Assembly: GCA_000277445.1 (NCBI GenBank)
Contig: AJWJ01000075.1
Span: 1 to 63,287 of the forward strand
Source: Polysphondylium violaceum
Lineage: Eukaryota > Evosea > Eumycetozoa > Dictyosteliales > Dictyosteliaceae
DNA length: 63,287 bases
Direction of reading: 5' to 3'
Program-made: the position numbers and the translations under genes
The notes under the pieces: generated by a model
Told to the model about the DNA's origin: nothing
Seen by the model: the letters and a program-made list of their open reading frames with translations, nothing else
Databases searched by the model: none
Part shown: positions 8,475-19,436 of the stretch, piece by piece
How positions within the stretch are numbered: position 1 is the stretch's first letter
Layout: every line of letters starts with the position of its first letter

Positions 8475-10652
8475 TTAAAAACTATCACCATGTGATAAAT
8501 TTAAAAGTGATTTGGCAACGACTTCATCTTCTTTGGATCTTTGTTTGATGAGTGGAGCTGGTGAATAGAGGGTAGAGAATGGCACGATGGAGGAGGAGGA
8601 TTGACTGAGTGGGGAGGTTGGCATCAAGAGTGGAGTGGTGGATTTCTTGGTTGGAGATCTGCTGTAGTCCCATTGGATATCCTTAAAGAGGGCTTTTTGG
8701 GGATAACCAAATTTGCCAGATGGTTGAGAGGAAGAGGTGGGTGGAGAGAGTGGAGAGAGTGGAAGATTGCATTTATTGGTGCTGTTTCTCATGGGTGAGC
8801 CACTTGGGGAAGAGGGAACGGCAGAGAATTCACTGTCGTTGAATACACAATCAATGATGCTATCGAGTTTACCTTTGGAGCCGCCGCCAACAATGAGTGG
8901 AGTGGTTTCATTGAGATTGGCAGTGGGGGCTGGTGGAGTGAGAGAGGTAAAAGATGGAGAAGAGAGTGATCTTGGTGATGTGGCTGGGAAGAGATTGATT
9001 CTGTGCATGGTTGGAGTACATGGTTCAGAGTAAGAATAGAGAGAGGGTGTGTTGGTGGTAGAGTTACTGGTACTGGTGGCTGTGCTAATAATCTTAGTGT
9101 TTACAGTGAGTTTTCTCTTGAGTTTGCTGCTGCAGCTTGGTGATGAGGGGTCGATGGATGGTGAGTTGTTGTACAAAGTAGAGCCAGTCAATGGTGATTG
9201 ACATGGGGTGGTTGAGGCACTGTTGTGGTGAGTATGAGAGAGGATTGGTGAGAAGGGGGTAGAGGTGGTGGTTGGGGAGGATGGAGAAGACACTGATCTC
9301 TTGATGCTTGGTGAGCCTGGGTTGTTGTTACCATTGTATGCTGGGATCAATGGAACCAAGTCTGGCTTAATTCTATCACCCTTTCTTTCATGCTTGGCAA
9401 TGTGTCTGGAAAAGTTGGTGAGCATACGAAGGGAGCAGCCTTCAAAGAAACAGAGGTATTTGCCTTGACTGTCTTGTCTAAAGAGATTCAAACCATAACG
9501 GATCATTTGGTTTCTCAATTGGACACCACGTTGAGAGGGCTTGAGTGGAGTAGTAAATTCTTCTTCACCTTCGTCCATTGGATTTGTATCGCGGAGTTCA
9601 CCAGCCTCAGCATCCAATCTACGATGCCATCTGAGATGAGAGCTAAGATTACCTTTGTTACCTTTGATGGTTTTGTTGCATGTTGGATATGGACAGCTAT
9701 AAGTTCCATCAGGATTTTGCTTGACGGATTCACTTTTAATCTTGTAGTCCAATGTAGGGAAGGGTCTAGAGGGGGTGCCAGGATTGCTCTTTGGCGAAGT
9801 TAATGGAGTGGTGGTGGTTGATGGTACATGTTGAAGATTATTGTTGTTTCCATAGTGGTGCTGTTGGTAGTTAAAGATACCAAGTTTGGTGCTAGTGTTG
9901 CAACAGGATCCAGAGGCATTGTGTACATGTGAATTTACTGGACCGTTATTGTTATTGATATTGTTGGAGGCGTGAACATTGGCGGCATGGATGGCAGAGT
10001 TTCTCATCTCGTCAAACTTTGATCGGAAATATTCTTGTTCTTCTTCATCCAATTCATCTTCTTCTTCGTCATCGTCAAAGTATTCATCATCGGAATCAAC
10101 GACTTGTTGTTCGAGTTCTTTTTTATCACAAGTTAAATTATTAATATTGGCAAGGGATGTATTGTTGATAGATGACGATGAGCTGGTGTTTAATGAATAG
10201 GATCTGAGGTTCATGGCAGACACTGATTTGGATAATGTATTGGCGGTGGATGTAGTGATGGGCGAACTGGATGATATGGATGGTGAGTTGTTATTCAAGT
10301 TATTTAATCTACGGGCGAGTTCTTGTAAAGATGCTTCCTCACTACTGATACCAGTGGTAAAACTAATCTTTGGGATTTCAACTTGACTATCGGAGGCTCT
10401 AAATTTCTTTTTTGGGGAAGTTGGATGATCGTCTGTCACAATTTCTAATTCTTCTTCATCCTCTTCATTGAGGAATGGTTGTCTTGGTCTATTGGCAGCA
10501 ATTGGAGTGGATGGGGCACTATTATTTATGGCAATCTTTCCAAATGTTTTTAATTCTTGAATATCAATATTATTATTATTATTATTATTTACATTGTTAT
10601 TGTTATTATTGTTGTCATCATCGTTTAAGATCATATTAATTCTATGGACCAT
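8475..10652 (-). CDS. C2H2 zinc-finger protein, likely transcription factor
   Basis: Single exon of 725 residues. Two zinc-finger-like units lie in the middle: C-X4-C-X13-H-X3-H near residues 315-340 (SCPYPTC ... HLRWH) and a shorter C-X4-C-X10-H-X3-H near 400-425 (LCFFEGC ... HIAKH), about 65 residues apart. A basic PKKKF motif near residue 80 may be a nuclear signal. Acidic tracts flank residue 195. The C-terminal half is Ser/Pro/Thr-rich with many SP and TP dipeptides, suggesting phosphorylation. I cannot assign an orthologue. Its 5' side faces the 8.8-kb gene-free interval, so unusually long upstream regulation is possible. The start is the first ATG of the open frame; a later Met at residue 7 is the alternative. 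Confidence 0.8.
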   Translation of the reverse strand: MVHRINMILNDDDNNNNNNNVNNNNNNNIDIQELKTFGKIAINNSAPSTPIAANRPRQPFLNEEDEEELEIVTDDHPTSPKKKFRASDSQVEIPKISFTTGISSEEASLQELARRLNNLNNNSPSISSSSPITTSTANTLSKSVSAMNLRSYSLNTSSSSSINNTSLANINNLTCDKKELEQQVVDSDDEYFDDDEEEDELDEEEQEYFRSKFDEMRNSAIHAANVHASNNINNNNGPVNSHVHNASGSCCNTSTKLGIFNYQQHHYGNNNNLQHVPSTTTTPLTSPKSNPGTPSRPFPTLDYKIKSESVKQNPDGTYSCPYPTCNKTIKGNKGNLSSHLRWHRRLDAEAGELRDTNPMDEGEEEFTTPLKPSQRGVQLRNQMIRYGLNLFRQDSQGKYLCFFEGCSLRMLTNFSRHIAKHERKGDRIKPDLVPLIPAYNGNNNPGSPSIKRSVSSPSSPTTTSTPFSPILSHTHHNSASTTPCQSPLTGSTLYNNSPSIDPSSPSCSSKLKRKLTVNTKIISTATSTSNSTTNTPSLYSYSEPCTPTMHRINLFPATSPRSLSSPSFTSLTPPAPTANLNETTPLIVGGGSKGKLDSIIDCVFNDSEFSAVPSSPSGSPMRNSTNKCNLPLSPLSPPTSSSQPSGKFGYPQKALFKDIQWDYSRSPTKKSTTPLLMPTSPLSQSSSSIVPFSTLYSPAPLIKQRSKEDEVVAKSLLNLSHGDSF

Positions 10653-11124
10653 TTTTAAATATATATGTATATATGGTGGTGAGAGTTATTACAAAAAATA
10701 TATGGGATTGTATTGTTATATAGGATATATGATGATTGTGATAAATATAAATTAAAATATACTAATTTATATTGCTTCTATTTAAATCAAATTAACTAAA
10801 TTAAAGTTTAGATTTAAATTTCTTTTTGAAAATTAAAAAGTGAGGAATATTTATACTAATGTAACAGAGGGTTGAGGGGGTATGGGTGGTGGTGGTAAAG
10901 AGGTTTGAATTTGGGGAAATGGTGTTGTGAAAATATAAAAGTGTTTTTTACTATTTGAGAGAATTGTTATTGTTGTGTTGTGTTGTTAAGATTGATATTG
11001 TTATAAATGATGTATTTTGAAAAATAGTTTTTGAATAATGATGGTATTGATGATAGTGTGTGAGATTGAGTGTCTACTTAATATTTTTACAATGGGTAAG
11101 AGATAGAATTATAGAATTAGTGCA

Positions 11125-11165
11125 GAGGGGTGGTGGTGGGGTGGTGTTGATGTTGGTGTTGATGT
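11125..11165 (+). promoter_or_regulatory. G/T-rich cluster, G-box-like
   Basis: Contains GGGGTGGTGGTGGGGTGGTG. Dictyostelid developmental promoters often carry GT-rich G-boxes bound by GBF. The resemblance is by composition only. It lies 473 bp or more upstream of the zinc-finger start codon. Confidence 0.25.
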
Positions 11166-13266
11166 ACAATAGAGCAGCGGAGAGAGGGATTAGGGATACA
11201 ATGAGTGGTAATTTTGTCCTTCTTTGAATTAAAGGTGCTAAATTAAGGTAGGGGGAAGAGAGAGAAAATGGTTAGTAAAGATACATACTGATGTTGCAAG
11301 AGACGACAGATGATGAATAGATGTGCAAATCTCTCCCGACGAGGATTAATAATTAATAAATGAGAATAAAGTGTTAATCAAATTTCATTGATATGACGAT
11401 GGGCAAGAGGTGTGTTTATCGGGGCATATATAGGTGATAGGAAAGGGGGTAAAAATACTACACTCCCTATATATTTTTAAAACACGCACAACCACACAAA
11501 CAACACACACTCACTCACTCACACAACAATTTTGAGAGTCAAATCGTGTATGGAAGTGGAGTGGTGTAATAGATGATGCTCAATAGGTGAAAGATATATC
11601 TACCTATTTTGCCCACAACATCAAAAATAAAAAGTGATATAATCATTAGAGAATGGACCCTAATCATTATAAACTACACTTTATGTTTGTGTTGTAAATA
11701 ATAAAAGTTATCAACAACATATAAATAGAGATATAACAACAATAAACTATAACCCCATATTGTCATTGATGATCAAGAGATATTAATTATATTAATTAAA
11801 AAAACAAAAAAAAGTATTTTGTGATTTTTTTTTGGAGGGTGCCCACCACATCACACCTAAAACCAAAGAGGGTATAAAAAAAAAAAATTGATGGAGATTA
11901 TATGTGATTAAAAATAATATATCCTACACCAAAGAGGATATATAAAAAAAGAAAAAAAAAAAACTTACTATATAAATAATAATAATATTACAAAAACTAT
12001 AAAGTTAAAATTGTAAACTATATAAAAAAGTGAATATATGATTTTATATATACTAGAGTGTTGTTAAAGAAATATATAGGAAAATACAAATAGTATTACT
12101 ACTATTACTATTACTACTAGTTATTATTATTTGTTTAAAAAGTACAACTGATTAGATTGGAATGACTCAGAAGTCTTTCTTTTATATGTTTTTTTATCCC
12201 AAATGTGATCTCAATGGGTTAGGAGAATAGTGGGGTGATAAATCTTTTGTAAAATGGTATATAAAATCTACTAGTAAAAAAAATTATTTTATAAAAAAAA
12301 ATATATAATAATGGGCCACTCAATAGTTGAGATAGTATTGAGAATTTTTTGAGCAAAAAGTTGAGAGTGTGGTCAATACCAAGTAGCAGATCAATTTTGA
12401 GTGAGTGAGTGAGAATTGAGTTTAAATTCAACACTAGTGGTATAGTTGTTGTTATCGGATTGTAGTAGGGGAATCCTTTTGTCAACAAATAGGTAGTTTT
12501 CAATAAACATCGGCTGTTATTACATTCAAAAATATAGGGTGAAATTTTTTGATGATGAGTGGTGAAGGGGAGAGGGGGTTTTATTTGTTTATTGTTGTGA
12601 AAAAGGGTGAAATGACAACACACCACAAAGTTATTTCAAAAAAACTTTAAAGACACATTACACACACTCACACACATAAATAGGAATTCAAGTGGTTTTG
12701 GAATTGAATTGAGTGTATAGGTAGTGAAAAGGTGGATAAACTTTGAAAAATAATTATTTTTGAAAATAGGAGGGTAAGGGGGAAACTAAAAACAAACAAA
12801 CAATTGTATGAAGATCAATTGCCTTTTTGATCACAAAGCCTGTGTATCTGTGCAAGAGTGTTTAATTAAAATTATTTACCCTTTTGATTTGATTAATTTA
12901 GATCAATGAGGCAATATTTGGAAGTGAGATAGTTTTCTTTTTTAAAACACCCAATTCCTCTTTATAGATTGGGTTTTTTTTTCTCACTACACTTTATTGT
13001 ACCTCTACGACTAATCAATCCAATGTATATTTGATTTACCACCTTTTGACAATTTAAACCATTATTTTATAATAACAAATGAAAAAATCCTTAAAAAAAA
13101 ATAAAAATACAACAGGAAAAACAATATTTTTTATATCTTACCTTTGGTTTTTTGTTTTTTTTTTGTTTGTTAATTTGACAATTAATTTCCCTTTAATTTA
13201 GGATTCGAAAAAATGAATTTAAAAGCAATTCAATGGAATTAGTGTGAGATATTTAATTTTTGATGT

Positions 13267-13310
13267 TTAAATAAATAAATTAAAATAAATAAATAAATTA
13301 AAATAAAATA
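13267..13310 (+). repeat. TAAA/ATAAAT low-complexity repeat
   Basis: Short A+T-rich tandem tract of alternating AAATAAAT and TTAAAATAAAT units inside the gene-free interval. It is a simple repeat with no coding content. Confidence 0.7.
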
Positions 13311-14592
13311 TATTATTATTTTAATTATAGTAATTGCTGTATATGATAGTGGAACGCAGACATATAAATATGAGGGGTGATGGATTGGATTGATTGAGAA
13401 TTATACACACACTTATTTAAATATAAACAACAGACAATATGAGATTGATTGTGAAAGAAATAAATACCTTTTAATATTAGAATATTTATATTTGGTTTTA
13501 AAAAAAACTAAAGTAGTAAAATAAATTTAAACAACAAAATTTAAATTGATTGAAGGGTTTCTTTTAATTCCTTTCAATCATTGAAGCAGATTTTATAAAT
13601 TGTGTAATTGTGTATTTTATTGTCAAAAATAACAAGGAGAGAATGTGGAACCTTTGGAATTGATGTATCAAAACTACTGCCATTTGGCAGTAGATTTTGT
13701 AGTAAAATTGAAGGAGTGGGTGGCTGTTGCTGTTGCTTTTTTTAAAAATATTAATCCTGATTATTGGTATAAATTGTATTGTTCTACCGCTGGGTTTTCT
13801 AGCGAATTCTTAGAGTGGTGTTAGTGGTAATAGGAATAGTGTTAAGTGTTAAATTATGGGGTTCATGTTGGAGGAGTAGTAATGGTAATGGTGTTTAACT
13901 GGGTTTGTGTGGTAGTGGTGATAGTAATGTTGGAATAATGTTTTTTATGATGATTAGAATTTTTAAACACAATGTAGGTTAATGGATCACACACCTTTTA
14001 CTCCTCTTACTCTTAAATTTGACCCACCCTATCACAATCTGTTCAATCTTTTTTGATTTTATTTTTTTGTTCGTGTTAACACCTCAATATTTTTATTCCT
14101 ATCTATTATTAGTGGTGTCGGTCTCATAACTATACACCATGATGTAAAAGTGTTAAATATCAAACTTTGTGTCTATAGTAGTTTATTGATTCACTAAACA
14201 TTTCCACAAACTGTGTGCACTTTAATTTCATCACCACCACCCACCAAAGATAAATCCCACCCCACCACCTCTAGCTTTACCTAATTATTTCAAAGTGGAT
14301 AATTTTGGATTCTCATCCAATTAATATAAACACCCTGATACACTTTACATTGTCTTTTAAATGTTTATTGGTATTTTTACTCAAATTTTGTGTGAATGTT
14401 TTTTTATTCAACAACATCATATAGAATAAATATATAACCCTATTAAACAACCTACCCCATTCCATAAACACTCTCTTCAACACACCCACATTTACATATA
14501 ACCAAACCCATTTTCCTTTATTAAATCTAATTTCCACCTGTAATTGAATTTACCCTATTTAAAACAAGATATATTTAAAAATATTAATTTCA

Positions 14593-15291
14593 ATGCAATC
14601 ATCCAAGACAATAACTTCAATTTCTCCCACAATTACCAATAATAAAAACACATCCGCTACCATAATTACCACAAATGGTACACTTGCAATAACAAAATAG
14701 ATAACACACAAAAAAGTATTTTACAGCGACTTAATTTCATCTGTTGTTGTTGTTTTTTGAGTTATTGAATCGTTATGGAAGGAAGTGTGGGAGTGTTAAA
14801 AGAGTTTATTGGGTTAACATATCAACATATTGGTATTTTTCTCTCTCTCTCCTCATTTTTGATTCTATTTAGTTAAAGTTGGTATTTTATTTTTACTCTT
14901 ATTTTTTTTGTTGTTATCAACATCCCTGCCCACTTAGTTTGATGATATCAGAATGAGTTTAATTAACCCGTTTTGGAAAAACACAGATAGTTTTTACTTT
15001 GATTCAAAAATTTTATTTTAAAAATCAGGTTCGTGTTACTATACCGAATCTCTTATAGACAGAGAAAAAGACAGAACACCATCACCACCATCAACAAATC
15101 ATATACCACCACCACTATTTATTCAACAAAAATTAGATATGTTATTGCGTTCAAATGGAATTATTTCCCCATTTAATTTGATCCCGTTTACCACCAACTA
15201 TTATGGTGATGGATCTCCCATAGTCACTATTGACAATTTAAACTTTTTAAAAGAAGCAATAACCACCATTGGATTGTTACACACACTCTAA
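14593..15291 (+). pseudogene. Coding-like plus-strand fragments, possible decayed or unannotated gene
   Basis: Three open stretches in the gene-free interval look like amoeba coding sequence. 14593-14700 reads MQSSKTITSISPTITNN and on, Thr/Asn-rich, to a stop. Around 14952-15017 reads MSLINPFWKNTDSFYF. About 15029-15291 runs 86 codons to a stop, including EKDRTPSPPSTNHIPPP and GDGSPIVTIDNLNFL. In the last stretch G is commonest in the first codon position, as in real genes. The second and third share a frame but are separated by a stop, and no good donor/acceptor set joins all three. It may be a decayed host gene, a gene with splicing I misread, or chance in a pyrimidine-rich region. No family recognised. 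Confidence 0.3.
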
Positions 15292-15445
15292 ATTCAAAGA
15301 GGTAAATGTACATCCATTTGTTATGATACAAATTTTTATTACCTTTTTTATTATTTTTAATAAATTGTAAAAATCTAATTAATAAGTATTATTGGTGTTG
15401 AAATCATCATTTTGGATTTGATAAACTCTTATCGTTGGTGTTTCA

Positions 15446-15995
15446 AATAACACAAAAATGATTAATTTGGTAAAATTTCATATGATCAACATTGGAAGTA
15501 ATCTATTGGAAATATTTATCTTTCAAGGGATATATCTCAAAGTTTGTGAGTGTGTGTGATACAAGATATGACTTTATATATCCACCATATTTTCTTTAAT
15601 TTAAATTCGAAATAATTTTCTATAGTATGGTGGGTGAGGTCATATGCAAAGGTAATTTATTTACACTTTTATGTAGAGTACACCATGTATCCTCTTTTTT
15701 TAATCTCATTAACTTCTCATCTCTAGGTAACGACAAATAATTCGCAATCACTTTTTCTTGGTATATTTCAAATGTACACCACTGTTGTAGTAGTTAATAA
15801 AAATACTCTGCCACTACACTATATCTCTTTGTATCACACGCTACTCTTTTTTATCAAAAGATCAAATGTAGTAACATCAACAATAAAACCAAAGGAGTGG
15901 TAGTATACTATTAGGTTTATCAGCTATAGCGAAAGCTACTAGTTTACCAAGTCAATTTCATCCAATCAATTTTAAAGATTACTTAGTGATAAAGA
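15446..15995 (+). pseudogene. Further coding-like plus-strand fragments
   Basis: Two stretches: one ending near 15560 containing MINLVKFHMINIGSNLL, and one at about 15890-15995 containing LGLSAIAKATSLPSQF, followed directly by a GTAAAT that could be a donor. They lie downstream of the larger fragment set but in another frame. They are unlike the simple repeats nearby, but A+T-rich noncoding DNA also yields Ile/Leu/Asn-rich translations, so evidence is weak. Confidence 0.2.
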
Positions 15996-16118
15996 GGTAA
16001 ATTCCAATGATCACAAATTTCTAGAAAAAAATAATATATTTTCCAGAAAAACATAGTCTGCTCAACCTTTAACCCAAGATTTTTATCCAAAATAATAATT
16101 CCAGCTGTTTTGTAATAA

Positions 16119-16129
16119 GGGGGTGTGGT
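16119..16129 (+). promoter_or_regulatory. GGGGGTGTGGT, G-box-like site
   Basis: GT-rich 11-mer similar in composition to GBF-type G-boxes. A second one (GGTGGGTGTGATT) lies near 17456-17468. Assignment is by resemblance only. Confidence 0.25.
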
Positions 16130-17953
16130 AATAAATTAGTGGGTGATAATTATAAATTGTTGTTGTATATTAAAAATGTAAAAGTGTTAAAATTAGTGGT
16201 ATTTAGAGTTGGGGGTAGTGTAAATTTTTTTTTATTCAATACCAATCAAATTTATCCTTTTTGGGTTCAAGTATAGGAGGGTGGTGTTAAAAACGATTAT
16301 TAATAAAGGAGATATATGGTGACAGCGTGCATTCATATTCAAATGATGAATATCCCTTGTTAACAATACTGCCTTGATTTGTCATCTCTACTTTTTTCCT
16401 TTTGAATTATAGTAATGTTTTAACCTCAATGTTAGATGATAGATTTATACCAAATTTGGACTTTTACCCCATTTATTTCAAGTTTTATAATTGAATCAAC
16501 ATTTATACTTTGGGTTTATTCAAACTTCAATTTTTATTATTATAATAATAGTTTCGATTGTTTCCCACTTTTTTTGGTTTGAATATCATTGTGAACTCTA
16601 TCACTAGTAATTCCATTGTAAACATTTTATTTTGATAATAGTTGTTGTTGTTTATCATTTTTTTAACATTTCAAAGTATAACTTTAAATAATATGTTTGT
16701 AGTAACAAGTGTTTCTAAAAATAACAACGGGTTTCACACACAACCGTAGTGTCATAGTAAACTTTGAAACTCATCGAATTTTTTTTTCGAAATGCGAAAT
16801 ACTACAGTGTTTCAGTGTTATAGTTAAAAATTAAAGTGTGTGGTGGTTGAAAATATTTTATTTTAAACTTTGAATAAAAAAAAACGTTTTACTATTATCT
16901 ATAACTCCTCTCATATCTAATACATTTTTTCCGCCCAAAATTGTTTATTAAATACAATATTATTATTCTAAACAACATTTTACTCAAAAATTGAATAGGA
17001 AATCCAGCTTTTGAGTCAACTCAACTGGAATTGAATGGAAAATAATAATGTGGGTATTTAAAAATTGTTGAGAGTGAGATCATTTTAGATAAAATATCCT
17101 TGCACACACTCAACACCCCTTTCTTAAATCAACCCAATTAGATTTATTAATAAATTAAATTAGATCCTTCCCAAATAGGAATGTTGTAACCCTAAAGCAC
17201 AGAGTAATCCACATTAAACATGTGTAATTACACAAAGCCAATTTACTACTTATTAATTGATTATTTTGGGCGATTGTACTTTTTTACTTTTAAAGAAAAA
17301 AGGGATTTGCTTCCTCCAAAAGGAATAGGGGATTCGGGGAGCTTTAGTGCAATGTGTGTTGGCTATTGCTGCTATTGTATGATGATGTTGTTGTTATAGA
17401 GTTTATTATATTTTAATTTTTTTCCTTTTTTTCGATTGAAAAAGTAACGATGATGGTGGGTGTGATTTGGAGTGTTTATCGGATTTTCTTTGATTCTTTT
17501 GGAGTTTATAGAGGGCAATGCTATTATTGATGGGGAATGTTTAGCAAAAACTCTTTCAAGAGTTGGTATGAATATGAGAGGGTGAGGGTTTATTTACAAA
17601 AATTAAAATAATCCACACCATCCAATGGAGTTGGTAAGTAATTTCTTGTGTTGCAAAAACCCCTTTACTAACAATTACCCACCGCTACAACCAATAGTCA
17701 ATGAGCAATTATCCCCTTTCCTAATCGGTAGGTTTGATTGGGTATCATTTTTTTTACATATATTGTTGATTATAAAAACCGATTAACTTATGCAAAGATA
17801 GCACTTTTGTAAAAAATTCAAAAAAAAGAGATTTTTAACCAATATTAAGCAGAAAAATAGAAAAAAAACATGAAAAGCTTGGTGAGCGCTCATTTTTTTA
17901 ATCATGATGAAAAAAAAATCTCTCAAATAATTCTCGCCAATGACGGAAAAAAA

Positions 17954-17966
17954 GCGCGGGAAATTT
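17954..17966 (-). promoter_or_regulatory. E2F-like site (TTTCCCGCGC on minus strand)
   Basis: The plus strand reads GCGCGGGAAATTT; its complement contains TTTCCCGC, which fits the E2F/DP consensus TTTSSCGC. A weaker GCGCGAAC lies about 1 kb away near 18950 in a similar poly-A setting. Whether either is used cannot be judged. Confidence 0.3.
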
Positions 17967-19436
17967 GAATTTGAATTAAAAAATCACAAGAGAGATTGAT
18001 TATCATAAAGGATTAACCCTTTAATTTTTCAAATCTGAACAACTTTGTAAATTTACATTGGGAGAATTGATTTTCTCACATTTTACCGCTCCTTACAACT
18101 CTATTTGAGTGAATATCTCTTACAGTGATTGTAATTGGCTTGCGTTCCCCATTCCAAATGATTATCTATAATTAAACTCGAAAACACCCCCTCTTTTTCA
18201 ATCCAATAAAAATTGGAATCTCGATTGACCCATGGTTTTGTTTTTCTTTCTCATATAACAAGCGCCGCATGTGTTCAATTCCTAATGAGCAATGTTGACA
18301 CAAACTCTCTCACTTGCCAACTCACACCAATTGTTCGCAGGTCACCTGACACTTCAAACAAAATTCTTTTCCATGAATATATACTTTTTCTTTTCTCACT
18401 TTTTTTTTTATTTTTTTATTCTGTTGATATTTATGTGATCCTATCAAAATCAAATAAATAAAACTTGCAACGCCACCTTTATCAATCTGAACTGTGTTTG
18501 TTCAAACCTAAATTCTTCAGACTGGGTATTTTTAAAAAAAATTTTATATGAAATCCACCTTTTTGGATCTTTTGTTTTTTTTAGATGAGGACGCCACACA
18601 CATGAAAATAAAGATCTGTTGTGTGTGAGTAAAGAGTGACATTGATAGGCAGAAGCATCAGGAGCACACATATACACATATAATTCTCTTTTTTTACATT
18701 GACACCACTCTGTAAAGATAATATCTTTAGATAAACAATATCTCCACATGATTCATATCGATCAAAATGGTTGGTGTTGTTGTTGTTATTGCTATTGGGG
18801 CAAAAAGGTAGGAAAAAATATGGGTTTTCTTGTAATGTCTTTTTTGTGTCGATTTTAAAAAAAGTACATTACCATTTTCTTTTTGATCACCCCCAGATTA
18901 CATAACAAACACGAGAATTTAATAACGGCAGATTTTTTTTTTTACAAAAAAAGCGCGAACGACTTAATTCTTTTAAAATTTTCAAATTTGAAAAAAATCT
19001 CACAGAGATTAGTTTTTTTTTTTTTTTTTGGTCCTCGCCCCCCATGGAAAGGAACAAGAGAGTTGCATTTTTTAATTCTGAAATTGGAAATTACAAATTA
19101 TCATTATCCACCACACCACCATATAGATATGTGATATTCATCTATATCTTTGCGCCCTTTTAACACAAAATAAAATATAATGGGCAGCAGCTTTTTGATT
19201 ACATGTGATACACTGGAGCGCAAAACTTTCTATCATCCACCGCTTATCGTGCGGTACACAGTATACAAGTAGGCCAGTAATTTTCTCCTTTGTGAGCAGC
19301 CTGCACGTTTATTGCCCGCAAACTGAGTTGGTTATTGGAATAATTGTTAATAAACCACATCAAAATAAATTAATTAATTAACATAAACAAACAGACAAAA
19401 GCCATCATCGGTGCATACACACTGTCACCTTCTTTT

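Larger units (their letters stand above)
10653..19436. other. 8.8-kb interval without a convincing intact gene
   Basis: Lies between the 5' end of the zinc-finger gene and the 3' end of the PTB gene, both on the minus strand, so it is upstream territory for the former. The strand composition shifts along it: 10.85-11.2 kb is G/T-rich on the plus strand with GGTGGTGG runs, 11.48-11.53 kb is CA-rich, 13.27-13.31 kb is a TAAATAAATAAA repeat, and 14.5-16.7 kb shows several protein-like open stretches on the plus strand. GT-rich motifs resembling G-boxes recur. One TTTCCCGCGC-type site is present on the minus strand near 17954. Open frames at 12219-12626 and 14313-14537 (minus) look like by-products of pyrimidine-rich strands. 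Confidence 0.6.

Noticed and set aside
12219-12626. 135-codon minus-strand open frame in the gene-free interval
   Set aside because: The strand is pyrimidine-rich, which suppresses stop codons; the translation is Phe/Leu/Ile/Thr-rich with no motif or splice context. A long chance frame is the simpler reading.
13690-13990. Asn/Thr/His-like translation on the minus strand and a CCCATAA motif resembling an snRNA upstream element
   Set aside because: The frame is interrupted repeatedly and no conserved small-RNA sequence follows the motif at the expected distance.
14313-14537. 74-codon minus-strand open frame
   Set aside because: No family resemblance and it faces plus-strand fragments; composition effect likely.
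18213-18749. 82- and 99-codon frames near 18.2-18.7 kb
   Set aside because: They overlap on opposite strands, have no splice logic, and encode no recognisable motif.
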